A DNA stretch of 64,000 nucleotides from Croceivirga sp009797885. GTDB lineage: Bacteria > Bacteroidota > Bacteroidia > Flavobacteriales > Flavobacteriaceae. This document shows positions 43,679 to 53,182 of this stretch, one piece after another; the first letter of the stretch is position 1; the number at the start of each line of letters is the position of its first letter. The notes under the pieces were generated by a model, which saw nothing but the letters and a program-made list of their open reading frames with translations, was not told the DNA's origin and did no database searches. The translations under genes and the position numbers were made by a program. The stretch covers positions 4,898,001 through 4,962,000 of the forward strand of contig AP035880.1 in NCBI GenBank assembly GCA_045866215.1, read 5' to 3'.

Positions 43679-44983
43679 ATGAAGAACATTAAAATTAACA
43701 TTGTACCCATTGTTTGCCTATTGTTTATTTTAACAATGTTCTCCTGTAAAAATAAGACCAACAACGAAAGCAAAACAGCTACTGTGAAAGAAGAACCGGT
43801 ATTGAGTGCAAAGGATATTTTAGGAAACCCAAACTATTTGGCTATGTCCTATGGGGGATACAGACATTCGGACCATGGTATTGAACCCACCTTGGACGAA
43901 CTAAAAGAGGATATGAAAATTTTGGCGGCCATGGGGGTCGGGATCATACGCACCTATAAAGTGCATTTACCCCATGCTTCCAATGTATTAAAGGCGATCA
44001 GTGCCCTAAAACAGGAAGATTCGAGCTTTGAAATGTATGTGATGCTCGGTGCTTGGATCGATTGTAAAAACGCGTGGACCGATCAGGAGCCCGACCACCA
44101 TCAAGAAAGCGAAAGAAACGCCATCGAAATTGCCGAAGCGGTCCGGTTGGCCAATGCCTATCCCGATATCGTAAAAATCGTAGCGGTAGGCAATGAGGCC
44201 ATGGTAAAATGGGCCACAAGCTACTATGTGCAACCAGGGGTGATTTTAAAGTGGGTCAATCATTTACAGGACTTGAAAAAATCAGGAAAGCTATCCAAAG
44301 ATTTATGGATTACAAGCTCTGATAATTTTGCTTCCTGGGGCGGTGGCGATGCCGAATATCATGTTGAGGACTTGAATAAACTGATTAAGGCGGTGGACTT
44401 TCTTTCCGTACACACCTACCCTATGCATGATACCCACTACAATCCTGATTTCTGGGGAGTTCGTGAATCTGAAAAGGAATTATCTGACCTTGAAAGGATT
44501 CATTCCGCCATGCTAAGATCCAAAGAATATGCAATGACCCAATACCAAAGTGTGTATGATTATATGAAAAGCCTGGGTGTTGACAAACCTATACATATAG
44601 GTGAAACGGGCTGGGCCACTATTTCCAATGGGCATTATGGGCCCAATGGCTCAAAGGCCACCGATGAGTACAAAGAAGCGCTGTTCTATGACCACATACG
44701 GGACTGGACCAATGCTGAAGGGATTTCGTGTTTTTATTTTGAAGGATTTGATGAACCCTGGAAGGATGCTAAAAACCCCCGGGGGTCCGAAAACCATTTT
44801 GGATTGTTTACCGTTGATGGCGAGGCAAAATACGCGCTCTGGAGCTTAGTGGACAAGGGAACTTTTGACGGACTGAAACGCAACGGTAACCCAATCACCA
44901 AAACATACGATGGCGATAAAGAAGCATTGTTGCGGGACGTATTGGTGCCGCCCATGGCCAGTGAAACCAAAGTTCAACACTAA
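43679..44983 (+). CDS. GH17 lipoprotein (beta-1,3-glucanase or glucosyltransferase)
   Basis: 434 residues from the ATG at 43679, 7 bp after the phosphorylase stop; it opens the lipoprotein signal (VCLLFILTMFSCKNK). GH17 TIM barrel: AMGVGIIRTYKVHLPHASNV, acid/base in IVAVGNEAMVKW (E173), nucleophile in PIHIGETGWATI (E309), and the late SCFYFEGFDEPWK. About 50-60 residues longer than the two cytoplasmic GH17 domains of this locus, with a different C-terminal part. It would act on laminarin chains in the periplasm or at the surface. Confidence 0.92.
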   Translation: MKNIKINIVPIVCLLFILTMFSCKNKTNNESKTATVKEEPVLSAKDILGNPNYLAMSYGGYRHSDHGIEPTLDELKEDMKILAAMGVGIIRTYKVHLPHASNVLKAISALKQEDSSFEMYVMLGAWIDCKNAWTDQEPDHHQESERNAIEIAEAVRLANAYPDIVKIVAVGNEAMVKWATSYYVQPGVILKWVNHLQDLKKSGKLSKDLWITSSDNFASWGGGDAEYHVEDLNKLIKAVDFLSVHTYPMHDTHYNPDFWGVRESEKELSDLERIHSAMLRSKEYAMTQYQSVYDYMKSLGVDKPIHIGETGWATISNGHYGPNGSKATDEYKEALFYDHIRDWTNAEGISCFYFEGFDEPWKDAKNPRGSENHFGLFTVDGEAKYALWSLVDKGTFDGLKRNGNPITKTYDGDKEALLRDVLVPPMASETKVQH

Positions 44984-45007
44984 GAATGTATTGTAAGACA
45001 TCGGGGA

Positions 45008-46504
45008 ATGAGAACATTGAACCATTACATTTTTATCGCATTGACTATTGCTATGTTGGGGTGTAAGCAAAAACAGGAATCCTTGGATGTAACCGTATAC
45101 GAAACCTCCGCCGCCGGAAATAAGCTGCAAAAGGTGGAAACGACCACTGCTGCTGGGAACGTTACATCCATACAACTTTTGCCCAATCAGGAGTACCAGA
45201 CCATTACAGGGTTTGGGGGTTCATTTACTGAAGCGTCAGCACATTTGTTGAACCAACTGGGCAAACAAAACCGAAGCAAGGTTTTGGAAGCTTATTTTGG
45301 GGAAGACGGAGCTAGGTACTCGTTGACAAGAACCCATATGAATTCCTGTGATTTCTCCGTAACCAATTACTCCTATGCCCCCGTAGAAGGTGATATGGGG
45401 TTGGAACACTTTTCGATTGAAGAGGACAAAAATGATATCATTCCAATGATTAAGGAGGCCATGGCATTGTCCCAGGATGGATTTAAAATTGTAAGCTCAC
45501 CATGGACGGCGCCCCCCTGGATGAAGGATAACAACGATTGGCGTGGCGGCAAACTGCTGCCCAAATATTACGATACCTGGGCCTTGTTCTTCTCCAAATA
45601 CATTGATGCTTACAAAGCTGAAGGGATTGACATTTGGGGTTTTACCGTAGAGAACGAACCTTTGGGCAATGACAATAACTGGGAGAGCATGCACTTTACG
45701 CCCCAGGAAATGACACAATTTGTTCAGAACCATTTGGGCCCTAAACTCGAAGCCGACGGTAAAGGGCATATTAAGGTTTTGGGCTACGATCAAAACCGCG
45801 AGCATTTAAAGGAATGGGTGGATGTAATGTATGCTGATGAAGCGGCCTCAAAATACTACGATGGCACAGCGATCCATTGGTATGCGAGCACCTATGAGGT
45901 TTTTCCGGAAGCACTTCAGTATGCGCATCAAAAAGCACCGAACAAGCATTTGATACAAACGGAAGCCTGTGTGGACGCCGAAATCCCAAAATGGAAGGAC
46001 GATGCATGGTACTGGTCCAAAGAAGCCACGGATTGGGGATGGGATTGGGCTCCGGAAGCGGATAAAAAATACCATCCCAAATATGTGCCCGTATATCGTT
46101 ATGCAAGGGACATTATAGGTTGCTTGAACAACTGGGTAGACGGTTGGATAGATTGGAATATGGTGCTTGATCGCCAGGGAGGGCCCAATTGGTTCAAGAA
46201 TTGGTGTGTTGCGCCGGTCATTGTAGATCCCGAAAAAAATGAAATCTATTTTACGCCCTTATACCATACCATGGCACATTTTAGCAAATACATAAGGCCC
46301 GGGGCCAAAAGGATTGGGTTCAATACTACGGATGAATCCCTATTGGTCACGGCAGCAAAAAATCCCGACGGGACAATAGCAGTAGTGGTTTTGAATATGG
46401 ATACCGACCCGAAAAACGTGGAGTTGTCCATGGAAGGCCGTTCAAAGCAGTTGAAAATCAGTCCGCAAGCTATTCAGACCCTGTTGGTCAAACAACTAAA
46501 TTAA
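45008..46504 (+). CDS. GH30 lipoprotein, probable beta-1,6-glucosidase/glucanase
   Basis: 498 residues with lipoprotein signal (FIALTIAMLGCKQK). GH30 features: TITGFGGSFTEASAHLLNQL, SLTRTHMNSCDFSVTNYSYA, acid/base in GFTVENEPLGND (E217), nucleophile in HLIQTEACVDAEI (E319), and a C-terminal beta-sandwich (HFSKYIRPGAKRIGFN, NPDGTIAVVVLNMDTDPKNV). In marine Flavobacteriia GH30 enzymes remove beta-1,6-linked glucose branches from laminarin, which fits next to GH16 and GH17. Confidence 0.92.
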   Translation: MRTLNHYIFIALTIAMLGCKQKQESLDVTVYETSAAGNKLQKVETTTAAGNVTSIQLLPNQEYQTITGFGGSFTEASAHLLNQLGKQNRSKVLEAYFGEDGARYSLTRTHMNSCDFSVTNYSYAPVEGDMGLEHFSIEEDKNDIIPMIKEAMALSQDGFKIVSSPWTAPPWMKDNNDWRGGKLLPKYYDTWALFFSKYIDAYKAEGIDIWGFTVENEPLGNDNNWESMHFTPQEMTQFVQNHLGPKLEADGKGHIKVLGYDQNREHLKEWVDVMYADEAASKYYDGTAIHWYASTYEVFPEALQYAHQKAPNKHLIQTEACVDAEIPKWKDDAWYWSKEATDWGWDWAPEADKKYHPKYVPVYRYARDIIGCLNNWVDGWIDWNMVLDRQGGPNWFKNWCVAPVIVDPEKNEIYFTPLYHTMAHFSKYIRPGAKRIGFNTTDESLLVTAAKNPDGTIAVVVLNMDTDPKNVELSMEGRSKQLKISPQAIQTLLVKQLN

Positions 46505-46519
46505 TCAAACCGAAAAATT

Positions 46520-48874
46520 ATGAGTGAAGCCATGAGTACCACAGCAAAAGTGCCCTTTGGGCAAAAAGTAGCTTTTGGAGTTGGAATGTTTGCCAACCAA
46601 ATGTTCCCCGCCATTCTTGGAATTTTTATGGTGGTCCTTGTACAATCATTCGGATTTAATGGGTGGTTGTGGTCCTTGGTCTATTTTTTCCCTAGGATTT
46701 TTGATTCCATAACCGATCCCATTATGGGGTTCATATCGGACAATACGAAATCCAAATGGGGTAGACGAAAGCAGTACGTGCTAATTGGTGGAATTCTAAT
46801 GGGGATAGCGTTTACCTTGATGTGGCAATTGTATTCGGATAATACCTTACAATATAATTTTTGGTATTTCTTTTTATGGTCCATTGTATTTTACCTGGGG
46901 CTCACTTTTTTCAGTGTACCCTATGTGGCCATGGGTTATGAAATGAGCGATGATTTTCATGAACGGACCAACATTATGGCCGTGGCCCAATGGATTGGCC
47001 AATGGGCTTGGGTCATTGCCCCCTGGTTTTGGGTGATCATGGATGATCCGGATTGGTTTCCCAATCAAGAAATAGCTGTCCGTGAATTAGCGGTTTGGGT
47101 GGCCATCCCTTGTGCGATTGCGGCTATGGTACCAGCTATATTCATTAAAAGTAAATCAACCCTCGATGAAGATTATGAGCCATTGAACGTGGCCAATATT
47201 GGGGGTAGTCTTAAGAAAATTGTAGATAGTTTCAAAGATGCCTTTAAACTAGCGGAATTTAGAAGGATCTGTGGTGCCACGTTTTTGATTTTCAATGCTT
47301 TCAATACTGTGGCCGCCCTAACCTATTTTGTTATTGTTTATAGATTGTTCAACGGTGATGCCGTTGCCACGGGTATTTGGGTTGCCCTATTCGGATGCAT
47401 AGGAGCGTTGGGCACAACGTTTATCGTGATACCATTGGTTACCTGGATGTCAAAAATAATGGGTAAAAAGAAGGCGTTCATGTGGGCCCAGGCCATTTCA
47501 ATTGTTGGTTATGTCATGATGTATTTCCTTTTTATACCCGGAAAACCATGGTTGTACATTATTGCATTGCCCTTTTTCTCTTTCGGGATAGGGAGTTTGT
47601 TTACCATTATGATGTCCATGACAGCGGATGTTATCGATATAGATGAGCTCAATTCAGGTAAACGTAGGGAAGGTATCTTTGGTGCCATCTACTGGTGGAT
47701 GGTCAAAGTGGGCTTTGCCATAGCTGGGGCGCTTAGTGGGGTAATTATTGGTATTGTTGGCTTTAACCCGGATTTAGTCACCACCGAACAGCAGGGGGCA
47801 GTTGATGGGCTTCATGCATTTTTCTGCTTCTTTCCTATGGTAGGAACCCTATTTGCCATGTTGATCATGAAGAATTACGATGTTTCCGAAGAGCGCGCAA
47901 ATGAAATACGTACGGAATTGGAAAAGCGTAAGAACAAGCCAGTCGAAAAACTGACTTCGTACTACCAAACGGACAAACTACGCTCGCTCGCTACCATGAA
48001 CCTAAATGTCCAATCAAAGACGGATATCGATTTCATGGGAAAAACAGATGCTGAAATCAAAAAGATATTATCAAAATCGTTGACGACCGGACTTCATGGG
48101 CTTTGCTTCAGTCCGTATTTGGAAGGTCAGGATATTGGTGATTCCTTGTCGGAAGCACAGATATGGCAACGGATGGAGGTCATTGCCCCCTACACCAAAT
48201 GGGTCCGCTCTTTTTCCTGTACGGAAGGAAATGAGTTTATTCCCCACATAGCCCATGAAAAAGGATTAAAAACCATGGTAGGGGCTTGGATCGGAAGTGA
48301 TAAAAAAGAAAATGAAAAGGAAATCAAGGCCCTCATTGACCTTGCCAAAAAGGGACAGGTTGACATTGCCGTAGTAGGCAATGAGGCTTTAATGCGGCAT
48401 GAGGTCACCAAGCAAGAAATCCTGGATTATATCCGCGATGTCAAAAAAGCGTTGCCGAACGTTCCGGTCGGTTATGTGGATGCTTATTATCAATTTCTTG
48501 AAAACCCTGAATTGATAGATGCCTGCGATGTGGTTTTGGCCAATTGTTATCCATTCTGGGAAGGATGCGATATTCAGTATGCGGCGACCTATTTAAAACA
48601 AATGTACACGGTCACTAAAAATGCGGCGGCAGGAAAACCCGTGATTATTACGGAAACCGGTTGGCCCGACCAGGGTACGAATACCGGGGCAGCGGAACCT
48701 TCATCATCAAATGCGATGAAATACTTCATTAACAGTACCAATTGGGCCACTCAAGAAGGGATTTCCATGTTTTATTTCTCATCCTTTGATGAGTCCTGGA
48801 AAGTGCACCATGAAGGGGATGTTGGGGAACGCTGGGGAATTTGGAATAAAAATGAACAACTAAAATATCAATAG
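46520..48874 (+). CDS. MFS sugar permease fused to a cytoplasmic GH17 domain
   Basis: 784 residues. Residues about 10-455 form a twelve-helix GPH/MFS-type sugar symporter (FFPRIFDSITDPIMGFISDN, KSKWGRRKQYVLIGGILMGI, YVAMGYEMSDDFHERTNIMA, TADVIDIDELNSGKRREGIF). After a charged linker (ERANEIRTELEKRKNKP) residues about 495-784 are a complete GH17 barrel: GLHGLCFSPYLEGQD, acid/base in VAVVGNEALMRHE (E622), nucleophile in VIITETGWPDQG (E712), SMFYFSSFDESWK. Both ends of such a permease face the cytoplasm, so the enzyme should meet the sugar as it enters. The frame is continuous with no stop or start clue at the joint, so this is a true fusion. Start ATG at 46520; a second in-frame ATG follows at 46529+3. 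Confidence 0.9.
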   Translation: MSEAMSTTAKVPFGQKVAFGVGMFANQMFPAILGIFMVVLVQSFGFNGWLWSLVYFFPRIFDSITDPIMGFISDNTKSKWGRRKQYVLIGGILMGIAFTLMWQLYSDNTLQYNFWYFFLWSIVFYLGLTFFSVPYVAMGYEMSDDFHERTNIMAVAQWIGQWAWVIAPWFWVIMDDPDWFPNQEIAVRELAVWVAIPCAIAAMVPAIFIKSKSTLDEDYEPLNVANIGGSLKKIVDSFKDAFKLAEFRRICGATFLIFNAFNTVAALTYFVIVYRLFNGDAVATGIWVALFGCIGALGTTFIVIPLVTWMSKIMGKKKAFMWAQAISIVGYVMMYFLFIPGKPWLYIIALPFFSFGIGSLFTIMMSMTADVIDIDELNSGKRREGIFGAIYWWMVKVGFAIAGALSGVIIGIVGFNPDLVTTEQQGAVDGLHAFFCFFPMVGTLFAMLIMKNYDVSEERANEIRTELEKRKNKPVEKLTSYYQTDKLRSLATMNLNVQSKTDIDFMGKTDAEIKKILSKSLTTGLHGLCFSPYLEGQDIGDSLSEAQIWQRMEVIAPYTKWVRSFSCTEGNEFIPHIAHEKGLKTMVGAWIGSDKKENEKEIKALIDLAKKGQVDIAVVGNEALMRHEVTKQEILDYIRDVKKALPNVPVGYVDAYYQFLENPELIDACDVVLANCYPFWEGCDIQYAATYLKQMYTVTKNAAAGKPVIITETGWPDQGTNTGAAEPSSSNAMKYFINSTNWATQEGISMFYFSSFDESWKVHHEGDVGERWGIWNKNEQLKYQ

Positions 48875-48876
48875 AA

Positions 48877-49785
48877 ATGTCATACAGGGAAGGCCGTCAG
48901 TTTTCACAGGCAAAGCATAATTTCACCGAATACGCTGGAGTTGACTTCAGCAAGATTTCCGATGATGAATTACGGGCATTGTGGTTGGAAACACTGCAAA
49001 ACGGAATGCATGGTATTTGCTTTAGCATGTATGAAGATGGGCAAAAACCGGGCGATATCATTACGGAAGAACAAGTGGAACGACGAATCCAAATTCTTAA
49101 ACCCTTTACCAAATGGGTACGTTCGTTTTCCTGCATTGAGGGAAACGAACATGTACCTCGCATCGCCCATAAAAATGGACTTCAAACTTTGGTAGGTGCC
49201 TGGTTAAGTGACGATTTGGAAGCCAATGAAAAGGAAATAGATGCGTTGATCCAGTTGGCCAATGAAGGTTGTGTTACCATAGCGGCAGTGGGCAATGAGG
49301 TACTCTATAGAAATGAACTTAATGAAGAACAACTACTGGGCTATCTCAACAGGGTAAAAGAAGCCATACCGGGCATTCCCGTAGGCTATGTTGATGCCTA
49401 TTACGAGTTCACGAACCATCCAAAGATTACGGAAACCTGCGATGTTATCCTTTCCAATTGCTATCCCTATTGGGAGGGTTGCCCCATGGAATATTCCTTG
49501 AACCATATGCAACAAATGTATGGGCAGGCCGTTGATGCCGCGAATGGGAAAAAAGTAATCATTACGGAAACCGGATGGCCAAGTGAGGGGAGCAGCCTGG
49601 GGGGAGCCGTCTCCTCAGCGGAAAATGCAATGAAATACTTCATCAACACCCAAGTATGGTCGGCCAAGGCCAACATTGAGGTGTTCTATTTTTCGTCCTT
49701 TGACGAATCATGGAAGACCGGGGATGAGGGAGATGTTGGTGCCTATTGGGGACTTTGGGACAAACACGAAAAACTAAAGTTTTAA
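48877..49785 (+). CDS. cytoplasmic GH17 enzyme, paralogue of the permease-fused domain
   Basis: 302 residues, no signal peptide. GH17 motifs: GMHGICFSMYEDGQKPGD, acid/base in IAAVGNEVLYRNE (E141), nucleophile in VIITETGWPSEG (E231), and EVFYFSSFDESWKTGDEGDV. It aligns end to end with residues 495-784 of the preceding gene, well over half identical by eye, so one arose from the other by tandem duplication. It begins 2 bp after that gene's stop and is surely co-translated. It may act as hydrolase or as transglycosylase preparing chains for the phosphorylase. Confidence 0.92.
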   Translation: MSYREGRQFSQAKHNFTEYAGVDFSKISDDELRALWLETLQNGMHGICFSMYEDGQKPGDIITEEQVERRIQILKPFTKWVRSFSCIEGNEHVPRIAHKNGLQTLVGAWLSDDLEANEKEIDALIQLANEGCVTIAAVGNEVLYRNELNEEQLLGYLNRVKEAIPGIPVGYVDAYYEFTNHPKITETCDVILSNCYPYWEGCPMEYSLNHMQQMYGQAVDAANGKKVIITETGWPSEGSSLGGAVSSAENAMKYFINTQVWSAKANIEVFYFSSFDESWKTGDEGDVGAYWGLWDKHEKLKF

Positions 49786-50104
49786 AAGGGATGGATTCCT
49801 AAACTTATCCTTCCCCCTACTCCACTTTTTTGATTACCTAGTCTGGGACGCTTTCGTTTTACCGGTTATGGTCCAGCCTAAGCCATAGTACGACCTTGCG
49901 CAACTGACCACTAGTGAGGGTTTTGCGTTGGCATTTTTGGTACCATGCTATATCGGAAATACAAGGACCATGTACAAAAACAAGTCAAAGAATGATGGAA
50001 TAATGGGTTTCATAAAGTGTTAAATCGAATCGGGTACGCACAAAATTCCCGTAATACACACTATTGGTCCGGTTTTTGCGTTTGATGGGAAGAACCAGAA
50101 CATT
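49786..50104. other. intergenic region after the glucan locus
   Basis: 319 bp without a credible gene, hairpin terminator or clear promoter pair. It separates the glucan locus from the VWA lipoprotein gene. Confidence 0.5.
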
Positions 50105-51208
50105 ATGAATATGAAATCATCAATCAAATTTCTATCCTTTTTTCTATGTGCGGTTGTTTTGCTACAATCATGTGGTAATGCCGATGATGACGTTAATTTC
50201 AATATCAATCAAGGTGAACTTGGACAAGGTGAGGAACCTGATGACTGTCTAAACTTTGAAGAAAACGAACTGCTATTGTCCATTCAGGATCAATTTACCA
50301 CCCTTCCGGGCAAGGTGTCCATCCTGTTCAAGGTATCCGATAAAGAGGGAAATCCTATTTCGGGCCTAACGGCAAATCAATTTACCATTTACGAGCAAGG
50401 TAGGAATGATGACTGTTTCAATACCATTTCCGCTTCGGAATCCTTGGCGCGTATCTCCCCAAACTCACAGGTATTCACCAATAATACGTTACTGGTACTG
50501 GACTTAAGTAATTCGGTACTTCAAGGAAGCTTGGAAGAATTGAAAACAGCCTCTACAAGTTTCGTGAATAATGTGATGCCCGATGTTGAAACCGAGTCCT
50601 TTAGAATGGCCATTTACTGGTTTGATGGTGAGGACGAACTTCATTTACTCAATCCTTTGACCTCTTCGGTGACCGAATTGACCGCTGCCATTGATGGGAT
50701 TACCGATGATATCAGCAACGATCCCTCCACAGATTTATACGGTGCGGTAATAAAATCAACAAACAGGGCCGAAGAATTGATAGATGAGGCAAACAGTATT
50801 CAAGGCGCGCCCATTGTGGCGGCTTCGGTGGTCCTATTTACGGACGGTACCGACCAGGCCTCACGATTTACCGAGGAAAGTGCCCTAAATGCCGTGGACA
50901 ATGCCAATCCCAATATATCCTTTTTTACCATAGGCCTGGGAGCTGAAATTGATCAGGAAATCCTACAGGAAATTGGGAAAACGTCCAGTGTGGTGGCCAG
51001 CAATGCAGCGGAACTGGAAACGACCTTTAATCAAATCTCTGCCCGGGTTTCCGAACAGGCCAACAGTTTTTACCTATTTGAGTACTGCACGCCAAAACGT
51101 GACGGCAGTGGGGAAAACAACCTTGTGATTCAATTGACCAATGGTGCACGACAAGGTGCGGTACAAACCCGATTTGAAGCCGATGGCTTTACCGGAGGTT
51201 GTGAATAG
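50105..51208 (+). CDS. VWA-domain lipoprotein
   Basis: 367 residues; an alternative ATG at 50111 starts the same lipoprotein signal (LSFFLCAVVLLQSCGN). A short beta domain (residues 45-100, VSILFKVSDKEGNPISGLTA, a bacterial-Ig pattern) precedes a von Willebrand A domain with the MIDAS start TLLVLDLSNSVLQGSLE (DxSxS), then SSTDLYGAVIKS-like and VVLFTDGTDQASRF for the remaining ligands. C-terminal beta stretch ends FEADGFTGGCE. VWA lipoproteins bind other proteins or matrix through a divalent metal. It has no clear functional link to the glucan genes. Confidence 0.85.
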   Translation: MNMKSSIKFLSFFLCAVVLLQSCGNADDDVNFNINQGELGQGEEPDDCLNFEENELLLSIQDQFTTLPGKVSILFKVSDKEGNPISGLTANQFTIYEQGRNDDCFNTISASESLARISPNSQVFTNNTLLVLDLSNSVLQGSLEELKTASTSFVNNVMPDVETESFRMAIYWFDGEDELHLLNPLTSSVTELTAAIDGITDDISNDPSTDLYGAVIKSTNRAEELIDEANSIQGAPIVAASVVLFTDGTDQASRFTEESALNAVDNANPNISFFTIGLGAEIDQEILQEIGKTSSVVASNAAELETTFNQISARVSEQANSFYLFEYCTPKRDGSGENNLVIQLTNGARQGAVQTRFEADGFTGGCE

Positions 51209-51264
51209 GATGTACTAGTGTTTTCATGGGATTTGAGTATCTTCATGCACTTAAATCCAATACG

Positions 51265-52200
51265 ATGAAAATAGCTTTCTCCCCACTCACACTTGCATTG
51301 TTCCTATTGTTGTTCACACTCCCCCTTTGTGCCCAAAAGCAGCATCCCTTGGAAGGGCGATGGGACTTGGAGATACAGTTTATGGAAAAAACCGCTCCCT
51401 CCTGGTTGGAGGTTAGGCATTCCGGTCACGAAACTTTGGTAGGTCGATTTGTTTTTGCGTTTGGCAGTGCCAGACCGATAGCCGAAATAGAGACTTTTGG
51501 GGACAAGTTCACCTTCACGATTCCCAGACAATGGGAACCGGAAGGAAGTGATATGATCCTTCATGGTGAATTAAAGGATGGCATCATCGAGGGGACACTT
51601 ATCTATACCGACGGCAGTATTATTCCCTGGACCGGGAAACCCGTTCCAAAACTGGCTTATGTGGAAAATCCCAATTGGGGAAAACCCATTGCCCTCTTCA
51701 ATGGTAAGGATTTGGATGGCTGGTATCTGGATTCTGACCAAAATGAATGGTCCGTGGAAAACGGTATCCTTACCAATTCCAAAAGCGGGGCCAACCTCAT
51801 TAGCAACCAAAAGTTTACCGATTTTAAATTGGTCACGGAATTCAGGTATCCGGAAGGCAGTAATAGCGGTATTTACTTAAGGGGGCGCTATGAGGTCCAG
51901 ATTGCGGACAACCATGGCCTGGAAGCTTCCGACATTTATTTTGGTGGTATCTATGGCTTTCTGGAACCCAATGAAAACGTAGCTAAACCCGCCGGTGAGT
52001 GGCAACGCTATGAAATTGAGTTTATTGGTAGCCGTGTAACGATCAAAGCCAATGGCAAGGTCATTATTCACAATCAAACCATTCCAGGGATTACGGGGGG
52101 TGCATTGGACAGTAAGGAAGGGGAACCGGGACCGATTATGATTCAAGGGGATCATGGTCCGGTTGAGTTCAGAAAGTTTGAGGTGACGACGGTAAAATGA
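51265..52200 (+). CDS. exported DUF1080 (3-keto-disaccharide hydrolase-like) protein
   Basis: 311 residues from the ATG at 51265, which opens the signal peptide (LTLALFLLLFTLPLCAQ). Residues 25-125 are a lipocalin-like beta domain (LEGRWDLEIQFMEKTAPSWL). Residues 130-311 are DUF1080: FNGKDLDGWYLDSDQNEWSV, GSNSGIYLRGRYEVQIADNH and GPIMIQGDHGPVEFRKFEV. DUF1080 proteins are laminin-G-like folds; some hydrolyse 3-keto-glycosides. It converges with a second DUF1080 gene. Confidence 0.88.
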   Translation: MKIAFSPLTLALFLLLFTLPLCAQKQHPLEGRWDLEIQFMEKTAPSWLEVRHSGHETLVGRFVFAFGSARPIAEIETFGDKFTFTIPRQWEPEGSDMILHGELKDGIIEGTLIYTDGSIIPWTGKPVPKLAYVENPNWGKPIALFNGKDLDGWYLDSDQNEWSVENGILTNSKSGANLISNQKFTDFKLVTEFRYPEGSNSGIYLRGRYEVQIADNHGLEASDIYFGGIYGFLEPNENVAKPAGEWQRYEIEFIGSRVTIKANGKVIIHNQTIPGITGGALDSKEGEPGPIMIQGDHGPVEFRKFEVTTVK

Positions 52201-52224
52201 TACCAATAACCTCAGGTTTGTTTT

Positions 52225-52827
52225 TTAATCGTTCGTAATAGGGAGCAATTTAATGTCCTTCCAACGGACTTTGATGCCTCCACCGTCATGGATTTGTAGG
52301 GCTATGGCCCCTTTTCCCTGGCCTATTTTTTCGTCTTCCAATCGTACCATCTCCACACCGTTTAACCAAGTCGTTACGGTATTGCCCACGGCCTTAATTC
52401 TCATGGTGTTCCATTGCCCCATTTTAAGGGCGGAATCCTTTTCACCTTCCGGTTTTATCAACCAGCCCCTGCCATAGGATTCATAGATGCCTCCCGTATG
52501 TTTTTTGGGTGGGGCAACTTCAACCTGCCAGCCCGTGACCTTGGTGCCCTCAAAAGTGGAACGGAAAAAGACACCACTGTTTCCATCGGCCTCTTGTTTA
52601 AAGCTTAGGGTAAGTTCAAAATCGTCATAATGGGTATTGGTCGACAAATATCCATATTCTCCTTTGGGGCCACTTTCACAAATCAATTCCCCCTTTTCCA
52701 CATACCATTGCTCACTGCCATGATTGGTCCACCCGTCCAAATCCTTACCATTAAAGAGGTTGATTTCCTGCGCGGGAACCGTATACACCGAACCAACAAC
52801 AAGGATTATGTGCAGTAATTTCCTCAT
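52225..52827 (-). CDS. exported DUF1080 protein
   Basis: 200 residues; signal peptide (LHIILVVGSVYTVPAQ) then a single DUF1080 domain: INLFNGKDLDGWTNHGSEQW, ADGNSGVFFRSTFEGTKVTG, WNTMRIKAVGNTVTTWLNGV and GAIALQIHDGGGIKVRWKDI. It lacks the N-terminal beta domain of the convergent neighbour, so the two are distant relatives, not recent copies. Possible 3-keto-glycoside hydrolase or sugar-binding protein. Confidence 0.88.
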   Translation of the reverse strand: MRKLLHIILVVGSVYTVPAQEINLFNGKDLDGWTNHGSEQWYVEKGELICESGPKGEYGYLSTNTHYDDFELTLSFKQEADGNSGVFFRSTFEGTKVTGWQVEVAPPKKHTGGIYESYGRGWLIKPEGEKDSALKMGQWNTMRIKAVGNTVTTWLNGVEMVRLEDEKIGQGKGAIALQIHDGGGIKVRWKDIKLLPITND

Positions 52828-53012
52828 GATATCATTTAGTTTAGGGTTTGTTATGGCAAATTACACTTTTTAGGGGAATCCACTTCAACGATGAATGCGG
52901 TCATTTGAACGTTTTAAGGACACTTCTGGTGGCCAGCAGTAGGGTTTTTGGCATTGTACTTGTTATTATTTCAACAACAACTGGCTACATCCTTTGTTAA
53001 AACGATACGGTT

Positions 53013-53180
53013 ATGGATGTATTTAAGGAAATAATGAACAACGGACCTTTGGGGCTATTGCCCTTTTGGAGTAAAAGTATGGTATTGCTATTGTTTTCGG
53101 CAATAGTCTCTACCTTATTCACCATGCTCATTATATTGTTGGTTTACGGTTCCGAAGTATCCGTTCAGTTTGGATATTGA
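53013..53180 (+). CDS. small single-helix membrane protein
   Basis: 55 residues beginning MDVFKEIMNNGPLGLLPFW, with one long hydrophobic helix (VLLLFSAIVSTLFTMLIILL, about residues 23-44) and a short C-terminal tail. It ends 2 bp before the convergent M14 gene. No family recognised, but the clean hydrophobic helix and clear start suggest a real gene; it occupies most of an otherwise empty stretch between 52828 and 53182. Confidence 0.5.
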   Translation: MDVFKEIMNNGPLGLLPFWSKSMVLLLFSAIVSTLFTMLIILLVYGSEVSVQFGY

Positions 53181-53182
53181 TA

